Position numbers and translations under genes: made by a program. A stretch of DNA of 64,000 nucleotides, taken from NCBI GenBank assembly GCA_944320105.1, contig CALUGA010000003.1, forward strand, positions 100,218 to 164,217, given 5' to 3'. The notes under the pieces were generated by a model. That model had not been told where the DNA came from. It ran no database searches and saw only the letters and a list, made by a program, of their open reading frames with translations. This DNA comes from an uncultured Prevotella sp. Lineage in GTDB: Bacteria > Bacteroidota > Bacteroidia > Bacteroidales > Bacteroidaceae. Positions 8,144 to 15,847 of this stretch are shown here, piece by piece (within the stretch, counting starts at the first letter, position 1; every line of letters begins with the position of its first letter).

Positions 8144-9715
8144 TCAGATGTCGACCACTATGTCGTCGCAGGCGCGCCATGCGTCCAGTCCTCCGTCGTT
8201 GTCGGGGCTTTCCTGTATGGCGTCGCCGTCGATGATTAGCGGCGCGTTTATGTCAAGCTCGCCTTGGTCGCAGGTGCGGCGCACGAACCTCATGTCGTCG
8301 GTATAGTCGGTGAGCCGCGCCTCTCGCAGCGTATGGTATAGGTTTATCTTTCCCTGCACCATCTTGTATAGCGGCTCCGAGGGGTTCTCCGGGTTTTCGC
8401 TGTGCATGAAGATCATCACCTGCATTATGCCCGGGCCGGTGTTCACGTCGGTGGAGTTGCCCGGCACTATGCCCGGCACGGATATGGTGGCGTGGCAGGT
8501 GGCCGACGTTGCGGCGTAGGTGTCGGGCTTGGGGTTGCCGTCGGCGTCCACAAGACCCAAGCGGAACATCATCTTGTTGGTGCGCCTTATGTCGAGGTTG
8601 CCGTTTACGAGGTTCACCCTGTATGGCAGGCCGGAGATTTCGGCCACCACGGAGTCGACGATGAAAGGCGTGCCGCCCTCGTATTTCGTTATGTCGAAAT
8701 AAACATCAACTATTTGCGACGTCACCTTGGGCGCGAAGCGGCACTGCCACTGCTGGCCGTGGGTGAGGTCTGCGCCCGCCGTGGCCACGAATAGCGGCCT
8801 GAGGTCGGGCTGTATGTATCCGGCATAGGGGTTGTAGTCCTGCCAGTCGGGTATTGTTCCGCGCAGGCCGGGGTCGTTCTTGGAGAAAGAGCGGTACTCT
8901 ATGCAGAGGTCGCCCATGGCTATGCTGTCCGATCCGGCAAGGAACTTTTCCACGTCAGTGTATATGTATTCGGTGGTATCCATGTTGAAAGTGAGGAAGC
9001 GGTAGGTGCCGACGGGCAACCTGAACTCAGCGTGTTGATCGCCGCCGGATGCATCCTCGCCCTCGCCGGGAGTGTCTTCGCCTCCCTCCCCCGGGGTGTC
9101 CTCACCCTCGCCGGGAGTGGTTTCTCCCTCACCGGGAGTCTCTTCTTCGCCGCCGGGAGTTGTTTCGCCGCCCTCGCCAGCTGCGTCCTCGCCAACCCTT
9201 GTGGCAGCCTCGCCGCCACCTATGGCTACTTCAGAGCCATCTCCCCCGGGCGTGGCTTCACCGCCATCCGGGGTGTCTTCGCCGCCATCCGGGGTATCTT
9301 CGCCGCCATCCGGGGTATCTTCGCCGCCATCCGGGGTGTCTTCGCCGCCATCCGGGGTGTCTTCGCCGCCACCGGGGGTGGTCTCCCCACCTTCGCCGTC
9401 GGGGGTCTCGCCCTCGCCATCGCCCGGTTCCGGCACAACAGGAGGGGCAGGCAGCTCTCCAATGATGAAGCGTCCGCTGCCCGTGGCAGTGCTTACGTTC
9501 ATGGCACTGATGCGGCGGTTCACCACCCTGTTGGCCACGACGATCATCGTGTCGGGTTCGCCGTCAATGCCACCGAAATCAAACGAATAGGCCACTTCGG
9601 CCGAATGCGGGTGTATGGGGTCGCCGCAGAGGTCTACATCTACCGTACACGACGCCACGGCCATGGCCGAAAGCGTGGCGGCAGCCATCCGCAGTATGTT
9701 GTCATTGAGCCTCAT
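8144..9715 (-). CDS. DUF5119 domain lipoprotein with Pro-Gly-Glu repeat linker
   Basis: Start set at 9715 (MRLNDNILRMAAATL), giving lipobox AVASC with Cys23 and a 14-bp overlap with the upstream DUF3575 gene. After the Cys comes VDVDLCGDPIHPHSAEVAYSFDF, the hallmark opening of DUF5119 proteins, which accompany fimbrillins in Bacteroidales. Domain halves around ATGSGRFIIGELP and LPVGTYRFLTFNMDT are separated by a linker of about 150 residues made of TPDGGED, TPGGEE and TPGEGED repeats. Five near-perfect 21-bp copies lie at about 9260-9365. The C-terminal half has DVYFDITKYEGGTPF and PYRVNLVNGNLDIRRTNKM strands. It is likely a surface-exposed minor or regulatory pilus subunit. Because the repeat unit is a multiple of three, copy-number change would alter linker length without a frameshift. 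Confidence 0.85.
   Translation of the reverse strand: MRLNDNILRMAAATLSAMAVASCTVDVDLCGDPIHPHSAEVAYSFDFGGIDGEPDTMIVVANRVVNRRISAMNVSTATGSGRFIIGELPAPPVVPEPGDGEGETPDGEGGETTPGGGEDTPDGGEDTPDGGEDTPDGGEDTPDGGEDTPDGGEATPGGDGSEVAIGGGEAATRVGEDAAGEGGETTPGGEEETPGEGETTPGEGEDTPGEGGEDTPGEGEDASGGDQHAEFRLPVGTYRFLTFNMDTTEYIYTDVEKFLAGSDSIAMGDLCIEYRSFSKNDPGLRGTIPDWQDYNPYAGYIQPDLRPLFVATAGADLTHGQQWQCRFAPKVTSQIVDVYFDITKYEGGTPFIVDSVVAEISGLPYRVNLVNGNLDIRRTNKMMFRLGLVDADGNPKPDTYAATSATCHATISVPGIVPGNSTDVNTGPGIMQVMIFMHSENPENPSEPLYKMVQGKINLYHTLREARLTDYTDDMRFVRRTCDQGELDINAPLIIDGDAIQESPDNDGGLDAWRACDDIVVDI
9255..9372 (-). repeat. 21-bp tandem repeat coding TPDGGED units
   Basis: Read on the plus strand, the unit GCCGCCATCCGGGGTGTCTT plus C is repeated five times with a single G/A alternation, flanked by degenerate copies on both sides (9050-9250 and 9366-9430). 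It lies within the DUF5119 linker and stays in frame. Confidence 0.9.
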
Positions 9716-11168
9716 CGCCGTCCTCCTTTCCTTCGCTTTCGGCGGCGGAGGGAGCCTCGCCGCCCGAGCCGTTGTTTTTATCACTTTCCTCGCCGGACGG
9801 TTTACCCTCATTGCCGGAGGCTCCCTCGTTATTGCCGTTGCCGCCGTCGGCCTGCCCAACAGCCTCTGTCGGCTGGCTGGCAGCAGGCGCGGCGGTGCTG
9901 TCGGCCGCCACAGTGACGGCCTGCGGCGCAGCCGCTGTGCTGTCCGTAGCTGCGCTTGCCGCTATGGGCAGGGGCGCGGCGGTGCTGTCTATTTGCACCG
10001 AATCTGCCTGCGGTGCAGCCGCTGTGCTGTCCGTAGCTGCGCTTGCCGCCATGGGCAGGGGTGCGGCGGTGCTGTCGGTCGCCACGGTGTCGGCCTGCGG
10101 CGCAGCAGTTATGCTGTCTTTCGGCAGGGCCACCGAGGCCGTGTCGGCCTGCTTCTCGGTCTCCTTGCGCTGCTTCCTGGCGGCCTTTTCGGCTGCCTTC
10201 TGCAGTTCGCGCCGCTTGCTGTCGGCCCGGTCGAGCGAGTCGGCCTTGGCCTTGTTCCTGCCGGCGGCGGCGTTGTAAACGCGCCAGAACTCGGTGTCAA
10301 TAAGCTTGGTTATGCTGTCTGAAGTATGCTTGTTGATGCGCTCCACCTCGCGCGCCTCGTTGATGCTGTCGTTGAGCGCGGCGTAAGCGGCGTCAACATC
10401 GTAGCGCCAGCGGTACATCGAGGTAGACGGGTACTTGCCCAAACGGTATATCAGCCCCACGCGGATGTCGCTCACCACGGGAAACGGCACAATGCCCCAC
10501 GAGCCTTTCTCGGTGATGGGGTAGCAGTCGTCCTCACGGTCGTGGCGGTACTTGTCGTTGCGCCTGTAGCACAACCCCACGCCCACGCCCAGCTCCAGGT
10601 CGAGGCTGTTGCCCCGGCGGAACACGTAGAGCGGGCGCACCGCGCCCCAGCTAACGCCTAAGGTGATGGCCGACCCTTGGTTTCCCTCGGAGCCAAACTT
10701 GAACGAATAGTCGGAATAGGCAATGTAAGCGCCCCGGTAGAACACCATCGACGGGCGCTTTACCACGTCGCGGCGGCAGGAGAAAAGGCGGTCGAGCAGG
10801 CCCGTCTGCTTGGTTACGCCGCGCGTGCCTATCAGCCTCGGCCTCCAGTAATAGCGGAGGTCGGCCTTCACTTCCATGAGGTTGTAAACCACGCCGGGCT
10901 TGAACGTATGCGAGGTCTGCCAGTTCCCGGTGAGGCCCAGGCCCACGGCCCACCTGCTCCAGTTCTTGTCGCCGAGGTTGAACTCCACCTCTACATTGGG
11001 GAGCATGAACGTCCAGTCAACGAAGTTGGCACGGACAGACAGTCGGTCGGCAAAAGAGAGCGTATCGGTACGCGGGGTGCGGTCTACTACCTGCGCCCTT
11101 CCAACATCGGCCACCGCTACCATGCAGAGGCAAACAAATGTTCTTGCAATCAGATTTCTCAGTCTCAC
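9702..11168 (-). CDS. DUF3575 outer-membrane barrel with Ala-rich repeat tail; first pilus-operon gene
   Basis: I prefer the GTG start at 11168. It is preceded by AAGGAA and gives a clean signal peptide (VRLRNLIARTFVCLCMVA...GRAQ); the in-frame ATG at 11234 would add 22 charged residues in front. Residues following the signal, LSVRANFVDWTFMLPNVEVEFNL, are the DUF3575 signature, followed by barrel strands and the motif VSDIRVGLIYRLGKYPSTSMYRWRYD. From about residue 310 the protein is charged and then Ala/Thr/Ser/Pro-rich, with a 29-residue unit (ATDSTAAAPQAD...) repeated from an 87-bp DNA duplication. The tail ends in a Gly/Asn/Glu-rich segment. It probably sits in the outer membrane and assists pilus anchoring, with the tail in the periplasm. 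The tail's function is unknown. Confidence 0.82.
   Translation of the reverse strand: MRLRNLIARTFVCLCMVAVADVGRAQVVDRTPRTDTLSFADRLSVRANFVDWTFMLPNVEVEFNLGDKNWSRWAVGLGLTGNWQTSHTFKPGVVYNLMEVKADLRYYWRPRLIGTRGVTKQTGLLDRLFSCRRDVVKRPSMVFYRGAYIAYSDYSFKFGSEGNQGSAITLGVSWGAVRPLYVFRRGNSLDLELGVGVGLCYRRNDKYRHDREDDCYPITEKGSWGIVPFPVVSDIRVGLIYRLGKYPSTSMYRWRYDVDAAYAALNDSINEAREVERINKHTSDSITKLIDTEFWRVYNAAAGRNKAKADSLDRADSKRRELQKAAEKAARKQRKETEKQADTASVALPKDSITAAPQADTVATDSTAAPLPMAASAATDSTAAAPQADSVQIDSTAAPLPIAASAATDSTAAAPQAVTVAADSTAAPAASQPTEAVGQADGGNGNNEGASGNEGKPSGEESDKNNGSGGEAPSAAESEGKEDGDEAQ
9900..10110 (-). repeat. 87-bp tandem duplication inside the DUF3575 tail
   Basis: The stretch beginning GCCGCTGTGCTGTCCGTAGC at 9931 recurs at 10018, a period of 87 bp (29 codons). 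It encodes two almost identical Ala/Thr/Pro-rich units (PLPMAASAATDSTAAAPQ and PLPIAASAATDSTAAAPQ). The period preserves the frame. Confidence 0.85.
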
Positions 11169-11280
11169 TTTCCTTAATAGTGAATCATCGCGGCCTGCAA
11201 CGTCCTTCGCACGGTGAATGCGGAACGCGCACATGACTAGTTTTTAATCCATGTATACCGCCTAAACATATAGAGCGATG

Positions 11281-11315
11281 CAAAGGTATAACACTTTTTA
11301 CATTTTACCCCCCCC
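11281..11315 (-). promoter_or_regulatory. Pilus operon promoter with poly-G tract at the -33 position
   Basis: On the minus strand a -7 box TACCTTTG lies at 11288-11281. Nineteen bases upstream of it, where the Bacteroidales -33 box (TTTG) should stand, is an uninterrupted run of eight G (plus-strand C at 11308-11315), itself preceded by CTTTTC. The -7 box gives a leader of about 105 nt before the GTG start. A homopolymer at this place is a classical slipped-strand switch, but variation has to be shown from reads. Confidence 0.6.
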
Positions 11316-11429
11316 GAAAAGTTAAAGTAACTTAACATACAAATTGATTCCAACAATGTCACACTTCTGAAATCTGAGCGGAACATACAACACATTATTT
11401 AAAAAGAGCGAAGAGCGGAAAGAGGCTTA

Positions 11430-11647
11430 AACCCAAATCGGTCATTAGACCGCCTAACACATGTTTTTGTGCCAGTGGTCGGCTTTCCAAACGCTTCCAT
11501 CCTCTTGCCGGTATCTTGCCGGCCGCTTGCCTCGACGTAGAGACGCGCCGCGCCGCGTCTCTACCACAGCGCCTTCGACAAAGGCTACAGCCAATCTGCA
11601 CGGCAATAGAATGGAATCATTTTGGACTCTAACGACCGGTTTGGGTT
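11430..11647. mobile_element. MITE-like element, copy 1 (218 bp)
   Basis: The left end AACCCAAATCGGTCATTAGA (11430-11449) is matched by the inverted right end at 11628-11647 with 18 of 20 identities. The inside holds no ORF of note. It is clearly homologous to the element at 20432-20628: shared segments include CCGCCTAAC, GGCTTTCCAAACGCTTCC, CTGCACG and CAATAGAATG. At the centre is a perfect 11-bp hairpin (GTAGAGACGCG / CGCGTCTCTAC, about 11538-11565) that replaces a shorter GTAGCCCGCTAC hairpin in copy 2. No target-site duplication is convincing. Confidence 0.75.
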
Positions 11648-11660
11648 GAATGAAAGCGAT

Positions 11661-11860
11661 TATGGGTAAAGATATTTCGCAATACGGAGCCAACCGCGCA
11701 ACCCGCTGTATGCCAGGGTCTTGCGATATATGCCGTTTTGCGCTGCAAAACAGGCCGTTCGGGAATGCAAAACGGGCTGTCCGGCAGTGCCAAACAGGCC
11801 GTTTCGCAAGGCAACGGCGCGCATGGTGCGCCGCCGGACGGCAATTGTAAAGAAATGTGA
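11661..11860 (+). repeat. Dispersed ~200-bp element with 22-bp palindromic-core units, copy A
   Basis: Left end GGTAAAGATATTTCGCAA and right end ATTGTAAAGAAATGTGA match the ends of four other copies in this window. Between them are three 21-23-bp units starting AAAACAGGCCGTT, AAAACGGGCTGTC and AAACAGGCCGTTT (about 11755-11820), preceded by TTGCGATATATGCCGTTTTG, which is nearly identical in copy D. With the MITE-like element next to it, it fills the space between the pilus operon and the DUF389 gene. No ORF is supported. Confidence 0.85.
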
Positions 11861-11891
11861 CGCCGCCCCACGGCCATCAGTGCGGCACAGC

Positions 11892-13295
11892 TCAGCGCGG
11901 CGCGGCGGTGGTTACGAGCACCAGCGTGTCTACACCGAGGCGCCGCTGCATCCATTCCGCCATGCGGCGGCGGTCGGCCGCACTGAGCGCGGAGCCACGG
12001 CGCAAGCCCACTATGGCCGATGGCAGGCGGCGCAGCGTGGCCGTGTCGGCGGAGGCCTGGGCCGTGAGCGCAAGGCTCACCGTGGCCACGGCGGGGAAGA
12101 GCGCGCCCGCCTCGCGCGCCACATCGGTTGCCACGGCATCATAGCGCACGTAGGCGTTGAGCTGGTCTTGCAGCCCGGCCATGCGCGCCGCGCTCTCACG
12201 GAGCATGGCCGAGTAGTTCTCCGAGGTGGTGCGCATGGTGGTAAGGCGGTTGTTGAGCATCATCACCGAGTCCGACTCCGTGCCTTGAATCACCCTGAGG
12301 GCGTAGCGGCCCAGCTTGTAGTCGCCCAGGCGGCGGTCGGCGGCGGCTATGGCACTGTCGGAAAGCTCGCGCCCCACGGCCACCACGCGCAGCGTAAGGC
12401 TGTCCTCGTCTACATCGTAAGACACCACGCGGGTGCCGGCGTTGTCGAGCATCTCGCTTACGAAGCGGCCGGCGCTGGCCTTCACGAGCGTTTGCTTCAC
12501 TATGCGGAATGTCATGAGCGCCGCCGGTATCATCGTCACCACCACTATCGCCGCAATGTAGCGGCGCACGTCGGCCTGCCGCCGGGCGCTGCCCGCCGCC
12601 TTCTGGCTGAAGCCCAGCATCCTTACGCCCATATAGGTGGCCAGAGCTATGAACACGGTGTTGATGAAGAAGAGGTAGAACGCCCCGAAGAAGTAGAGCA
12701 CGTTGCCCGTGGCCAGGCCGAAGCCCGCCGTGCAGAGCGGCGGCATCAGGGCAGTGGCTATGGCTACCCCGGGCAGCACGTTGCCCTTGTCCTTGGTGGC
12801 CAGTGCCACTATCCCCGCCGCGCCGCCGCACAGGGCAATGAGCACGTCGTAGAGCGTTGGGGCGGTGCGGGCCAGCAGTTCCGACTGCGCCTCGTCTATC
12901 GGGGTGAGCAGGAAGTAGGCCGTGGCGGTTATGACGCTTATCACCGTGGCCACGAGGTAGTTCTTCACCGAGCGCTTAAGCAGCTCGAAGTCGTTGATGC
13001 CCACGGCCAGCCCCATGCCGATGATGGGGCCCATGAGCGGCGATATGAGCATGGCTCCGATGATGACCGCCGTGGAGTTGACGTTGAGACCGAGCGAGGC
13101 GATGAATATGGCGAACACGAGCACCCACAGGCGCGCACCGCGGAACGACACGTCGGCACTGATGGCGGCCACCACGGTGGCCTCGTCCTCGCGGTCGGGC
13201 TTGGCGTTGAAGAATCTCTTGAGCAGGCCCACGAAAGCCTGCCACAAAGCCTTTGCAAGGTGCAGCAGCTGGTGTATGTCTTTCTTTCCTTCCAT
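11892..13295 (-). CDS. DUF389 integral membrane protein
   Basis: Start set at 13295 (MEGKKDIHQLL), about 50 nt after the predicted promoter. Residues of about 50-300 form six or so hydrophobic segments with the conserved DUF389 stretches AVIIGAMLISPLMGPIIGMG, LALCGGAAGIVALA-like and GVAIATALMPPLCTAGFGLA, the last repeated in inverted fashion as known for the family. The C-terminal 200 residues are soluble, with a helical region and a DTLVLVTTAAPR end that suggests a periplasmic domain. DUF389 proteins are conserved membrane proteins without an established reaction; a transport function has been suggested. It is divergent from priA with about 175 bp between starts. Confidence 0.9.
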   Translation of the reverse strand: MEGKKDIHQLLHLAKALWQAFVGLLKRFFNAKPDREDEATVVAAISADVSFRGARLWVLVFAIFIASLGLNVNSTAVIIGAMLISPLMGPIIGMGLAVGINDFELLKRSVKNYLVATVISVITATAYFLLTPIDEAQSELLARTAPTLYDVLIALCGGAAGIVALATKDKGNVLPGVAIATALMPPLCTAGFGLATGNVLYFFGAFYLFFINTVFIALATYMGVRMLGFSQKAAGSARRQADVRRYIAAIVVVTMIPAALMTFRIVKQTLVKASAGRFVSEMLDNAGTRVVSYDVDEDSLTLRVVAVGRELSDSAIAAADRRLGDYKLGRYALRVIQGTESDSVMMLNNRLTTMRTTSENYSAMLRESAARMAGLQDQLNAYVRYDAVATDVAREAGALFPAVATVSLALTAQASADTATLRRLPSAIVGLRRGSALSAADRRRMAEWMQRRLGVDTLVLVTTAAPR

Positions 13296-13350
13296 ATAGA
13301 TATGCTTTAGGTTGGCGTTTGCCGGCGCGGATGCCACGCGCCCCGCGCCG

Positions 13351-13358
13351 CAAATATA
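13351..13358 (-). promoter_or_regulatory. -7 box for DUF389 gene
   Basis: TATATTTG on the minus strand, about 55 bp upstream of the chosen start. This spacing supports the internal start at 13295 over the longer frame beginning at 13337. Confidence 0.5.
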
Positions 13359-13455
13359 CTAAATAATGCTGAATGCGCAGGCCGCCGTGGCTGTTTTTTG
13401 TCGCGCAGGGCGGGCATTTTGCAGGCCGCCCCATACTACGTAAGCTATTTTTGAG

Positions 13456-13463
13456 TAACTTTG
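13456..13463 (+). promoter_or_regulatory. -7 box for priA, seven bases from the start codon
   Basis: TAACTTTG ends only six bases before the ATG at 13470, so the transcript would be leaderless or nearly so if this start is right. Confidence 0.55.
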
Positions 13464-13469
13464 CAACCG

Positions 13470-15743
13470 ATGACATACGCCGACATATTGCTGCCCGTGC
13501 CGCTCGACGGCCTGTTTACCTATTCCGTGCCTGCCTCCATGGAGGGCGAGGCGCGCTTTGGCGTGCGCGCCCTCGTGCCGTTCGGCCAGAAGAAGACCCA
13601 CGTGGGCATCGTCATTCGCACACACAACGTGAAGCCCGAGGGCATTGCCGTGCGCAACGTGCTGCGCGTGCTCGACGCCGAGCCGGTGGTCACCGAGACG
13701 CAGTACAGGCTGTGGCAATGGATGGCCGACTACTACATGGCGCCCATAGGCGACGTGATGAAGGCGGCGCTGCCCGCAGGGCTGAAAGCCGAGGAGGGCT
13801 ACAAGCCGCGCACCGAGCTGTGCGTGAGGCTGCAGCCGGGGCTGTGCAGTGCGCGCGCGCTGCACACGGCACTGGCCATACTGGTGCGGGCCGACCGCCA
13901 GCGGGCTGTTTTCGAGACTTTCCTTGAGCTGTCGGGGTGGGCCGAGGCCGCCGATGGCGGCACTCCTGAAGCCACACGCGAGGTGACGCGCGAGGAACTG
14001 CTGAACGCCAGCCACGCCAACGTGGCCGCCGTCAAGGCCCTAACAGACCGCGGCTTCCTGGCCACCTACACCCGGCAAGTGGGCAGGCTGGGCGACGGGG
14101 GCGACCCCGCCTTCGACCGCATGAAGCTGCTGGGCGAGGCGCAGCAGGCTGCCTGCGACGCCATACGGGCGCAGTTTGCCGAAAAGAACGTGGTGCTGCT
14201 CCACGGGGTTACGTCGAGCGGCAAGACCGAAATATACATCCACCTCATCAAAGAGGCCATAGACAACCACCGGCAAGTGCTCTACCTGCTGCCGGAGATA
14301 GCCCTGACGGTGCAGATAACCGAGCGGCTGCGCCGCGTCTTCGGCCGGAGGCTGGGCATATACCACTCGCGCTACTCCGACGACGAGCGCGTGGAGATAT
14401 GGCGCAAGCAGCTCTCCGACGAGCCTTACGACGTAATCCTCGGTGCGCGCTCGGCCGTGCTGCTGCCCTTCACGCGCCTGGGCATGGTGATAATCGACGA
14501 GGAACACGAGCAGTCGTTCAAGCAACAGGACCCCGCCCCGCGCTACCACGCGCGCAGCACCGCCATCATGTTGGCCCGCATGGCGGGCGCAAAGACCTTG
14601 CTCGGCACCGCCACGCCAAGCCTGGAGAGCTACCACAACGCCATGGCGGGCAAGTACGGGCTGGTGCGCCTCACCCAACGCTACAAGGGAATTGAGCTGC
14701 CCGAGGTGCAAGTGGTCGACGTGGCAGACCTGCGCCGCCGCAAGATGATGAGCGGCCCGCTGTCGCCGCCGCTGCTCGCAATGATGCGGCAGGCCATAGA
14801 GGGGGGGCGCCAGGTTATCCTTTTCCAAAACCGCCGAGGCTTCGCGCCTATGGTGGAGTGCCGCCAGTGCGGCTGGGTGCCGCGCTGCGAAAGGTGCGAC
14901 GTGAGCCTTACGCTGCACCGACGGATGAACCAACTAACCTGCCACTACTGCGGAGCAACCTACGACGTGCCTGACGTTTGCCCCGCCTGCGAAAGCCACG
15001 AGCTGATAGCCAAGGGCTACGGCACAGAAAAGATAGAGGAACGCGTGCGCGATGCCTTCCCCGAAGCGCGCGTGGCGCGCATGGATCTCGACACCACGCG
15101 CACCAACGGAGCCTACGAGCGCATAATAGACGACTTTGCCCGGGGGCGCACCGACGTGCTAATAGGCACTCAGATGATTGGCAAGGGACTCGACTTCGAC
15201 CGCGTGAGCGTCGTCGGCATACTCGATGCGGACTCCATGATGAACTATCCCGACTTCCGAGCCTACGAGCACGCATACATGATGATGGCGCAGGTGAGTG
15301 GACGCGCGGGCCGCAAGGGTGGGCGCGGAATGGTGGTGCTGCAAACCAAAAGCCCCGACTCGCCGCTCATAGGGCAGGTGGTGAGGGGCGATGCCGGGGC
15401 CATCTACCGCGACTTGCTGGCCGAGCGGCGGGCTTTTGGCTACCCTCCGTTCACCCACCTTACGTATGTTTACATGAAGCACCGCGACGACTCGCTCATC
15501 GACCACGCCGCCGCTGCCATGGGCGCGCTGCTGCGCAGCTGGTTCGGCGAGCGCGTGCTGGGCCCCGACCGCCCCGCCGTGGCCCGCGTGAAGGCACTCT
15601 GCATACGCAAGATTGTGCTGAAGCTGGAACTTGGAATCGATATGCCCAAGGTGCGCCGCTACCTGCGCGAGGCGCAGAAACAAATAACCGCCGACGCCCG
15701 CTTCCGCTCCGTGCAGGTTTATTTCGACGTGGACCCGATGTAG
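13470..15743 (+). CDS. priA: Primosomal protein N', replication restart helicase PriA
   Basis: 757 residues, the normal length for PriA, which reloads the replicative helicase at stalled forks. The N-terminal 3'-DNA-binding domain starts ADILLPVPLDGLFTYSVP. A Walker A loop GVTSSGKTE is at about residue 245, a DEEH box (VIIDEEHEQSFKQ) at about 343, and eight zinc-binding Cys lie between roughly residues 464 and 507 (CRQCGWVPRCERC ... CHYCGATYDVPDVCPAC). Helicase motifs V and VI follow (IGTQMIGKGLDFDRVSVVG, QVSGRAGRKG). The start is ATG 13470; a TTG nine bases earlier lies inside the -7 box. It is convergent with the FadL-like porin gene and separated from it by a strong terminator. Confidence 0.97.
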   Translation: MTYADILLPVPLDGLFTYSVPASMEGEARFGVRALVPFGQKKTHVGIVIRTHNVKPEGIAVRNVLRVLDAEPVVTETQYRLWQWMADYYMAPIGDVMKAALPAGLKAEEGYKPRTELCVRLQPGLCSARALHTALAILVRADRQRAVFETFLELSGWAEAADGGTPEATREVTREELLNASHANVAAVKALTDRGFLATYTRQVGRLGDGGDPAFDRMKLLGEAQQAACDAIRAQFAEKNVVLLHGVTSSGKTEIYIHLIKEAIDNHRQVLYLLPEIALTVQITERLRRVFGRRLGIYHSRYSDDERVEIWRKQLSDEPYDVILGARSAVLLPFTRLGMVIIDEEHEQSFKQQDPAPRYHARSTAIMLARMAGAKTLLGTATPSLESYHNAMAGKYGLVRLTQRYKGIELPEVQVVDVADLRRRKMMSGPLSPPLLAMMRQAIEGGRQVILFQNRRGFAPMVECRQCGWVPRCERCDVSLTLHRRMNQLTCHYCGATYDVPDVCPACESHELIAKGYGTEKIEERVRDAFPEARVARMDLDTTRTNGAYERIIDDFARGRTDVLIGTQMIGKGLDFDRVSVVGILDADSMMNYPDFRAYEHAYMMMAQVSGRAGRKGGRGMVVLQTKSPDSPLIGQVVRGDAGAIYRDLLAERRAFGYPPFTHLTYVYMKHRDDSLIDHAAAAMGALLRSWFGERVLGPDRPAVARVKALCIRKIVLKLELGIDMPKVRRYLREAQKQITADARFRSVQVYFDVDPM

Positions 15744-15772
15744 GAGTTTGGAGTTGAGAGCTACAAAAAAAT

Positions 15773-15811
15773 GCTGCCGCAACGCACCATGCACCGGTGC
15801 GTTGCGGCAGC
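15773..15811. terminator. Bidirectional terminator between priA and the FadL-like gene
   Basis: Perfect 16-bp stem (15773-15788 / 15796-15811, sequence GCTGCCGCAACGCACC) with a seven-base loop, preceded by a run of seven A. It serves both convergent genes. Confidence 0.8.
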
Positions 15812-15847
15812 AAAGCCAAATGGCGGCACGACCTTGGCAAGGCCGGC

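Noticed and set aside
9255-9372. 21-bp repeat as a CRISPR or regulatory array
   Set aside because: It is inside a coding region, in frame, with no spacers.
11395-11955. Short minus-strand ORFs over the repeat elements near 11.4-11.9 kb
   Set aside because: They translate the repeats (RPVLQRK-type text) and recur at every repeat copy, so they reflect the repeat sequence rather than genes.
14803-14812. Run of seven G in priA as a phase-variable site
   Set aside because: Inside an essential housekeeping gene, short, and part of normal Gly codons.
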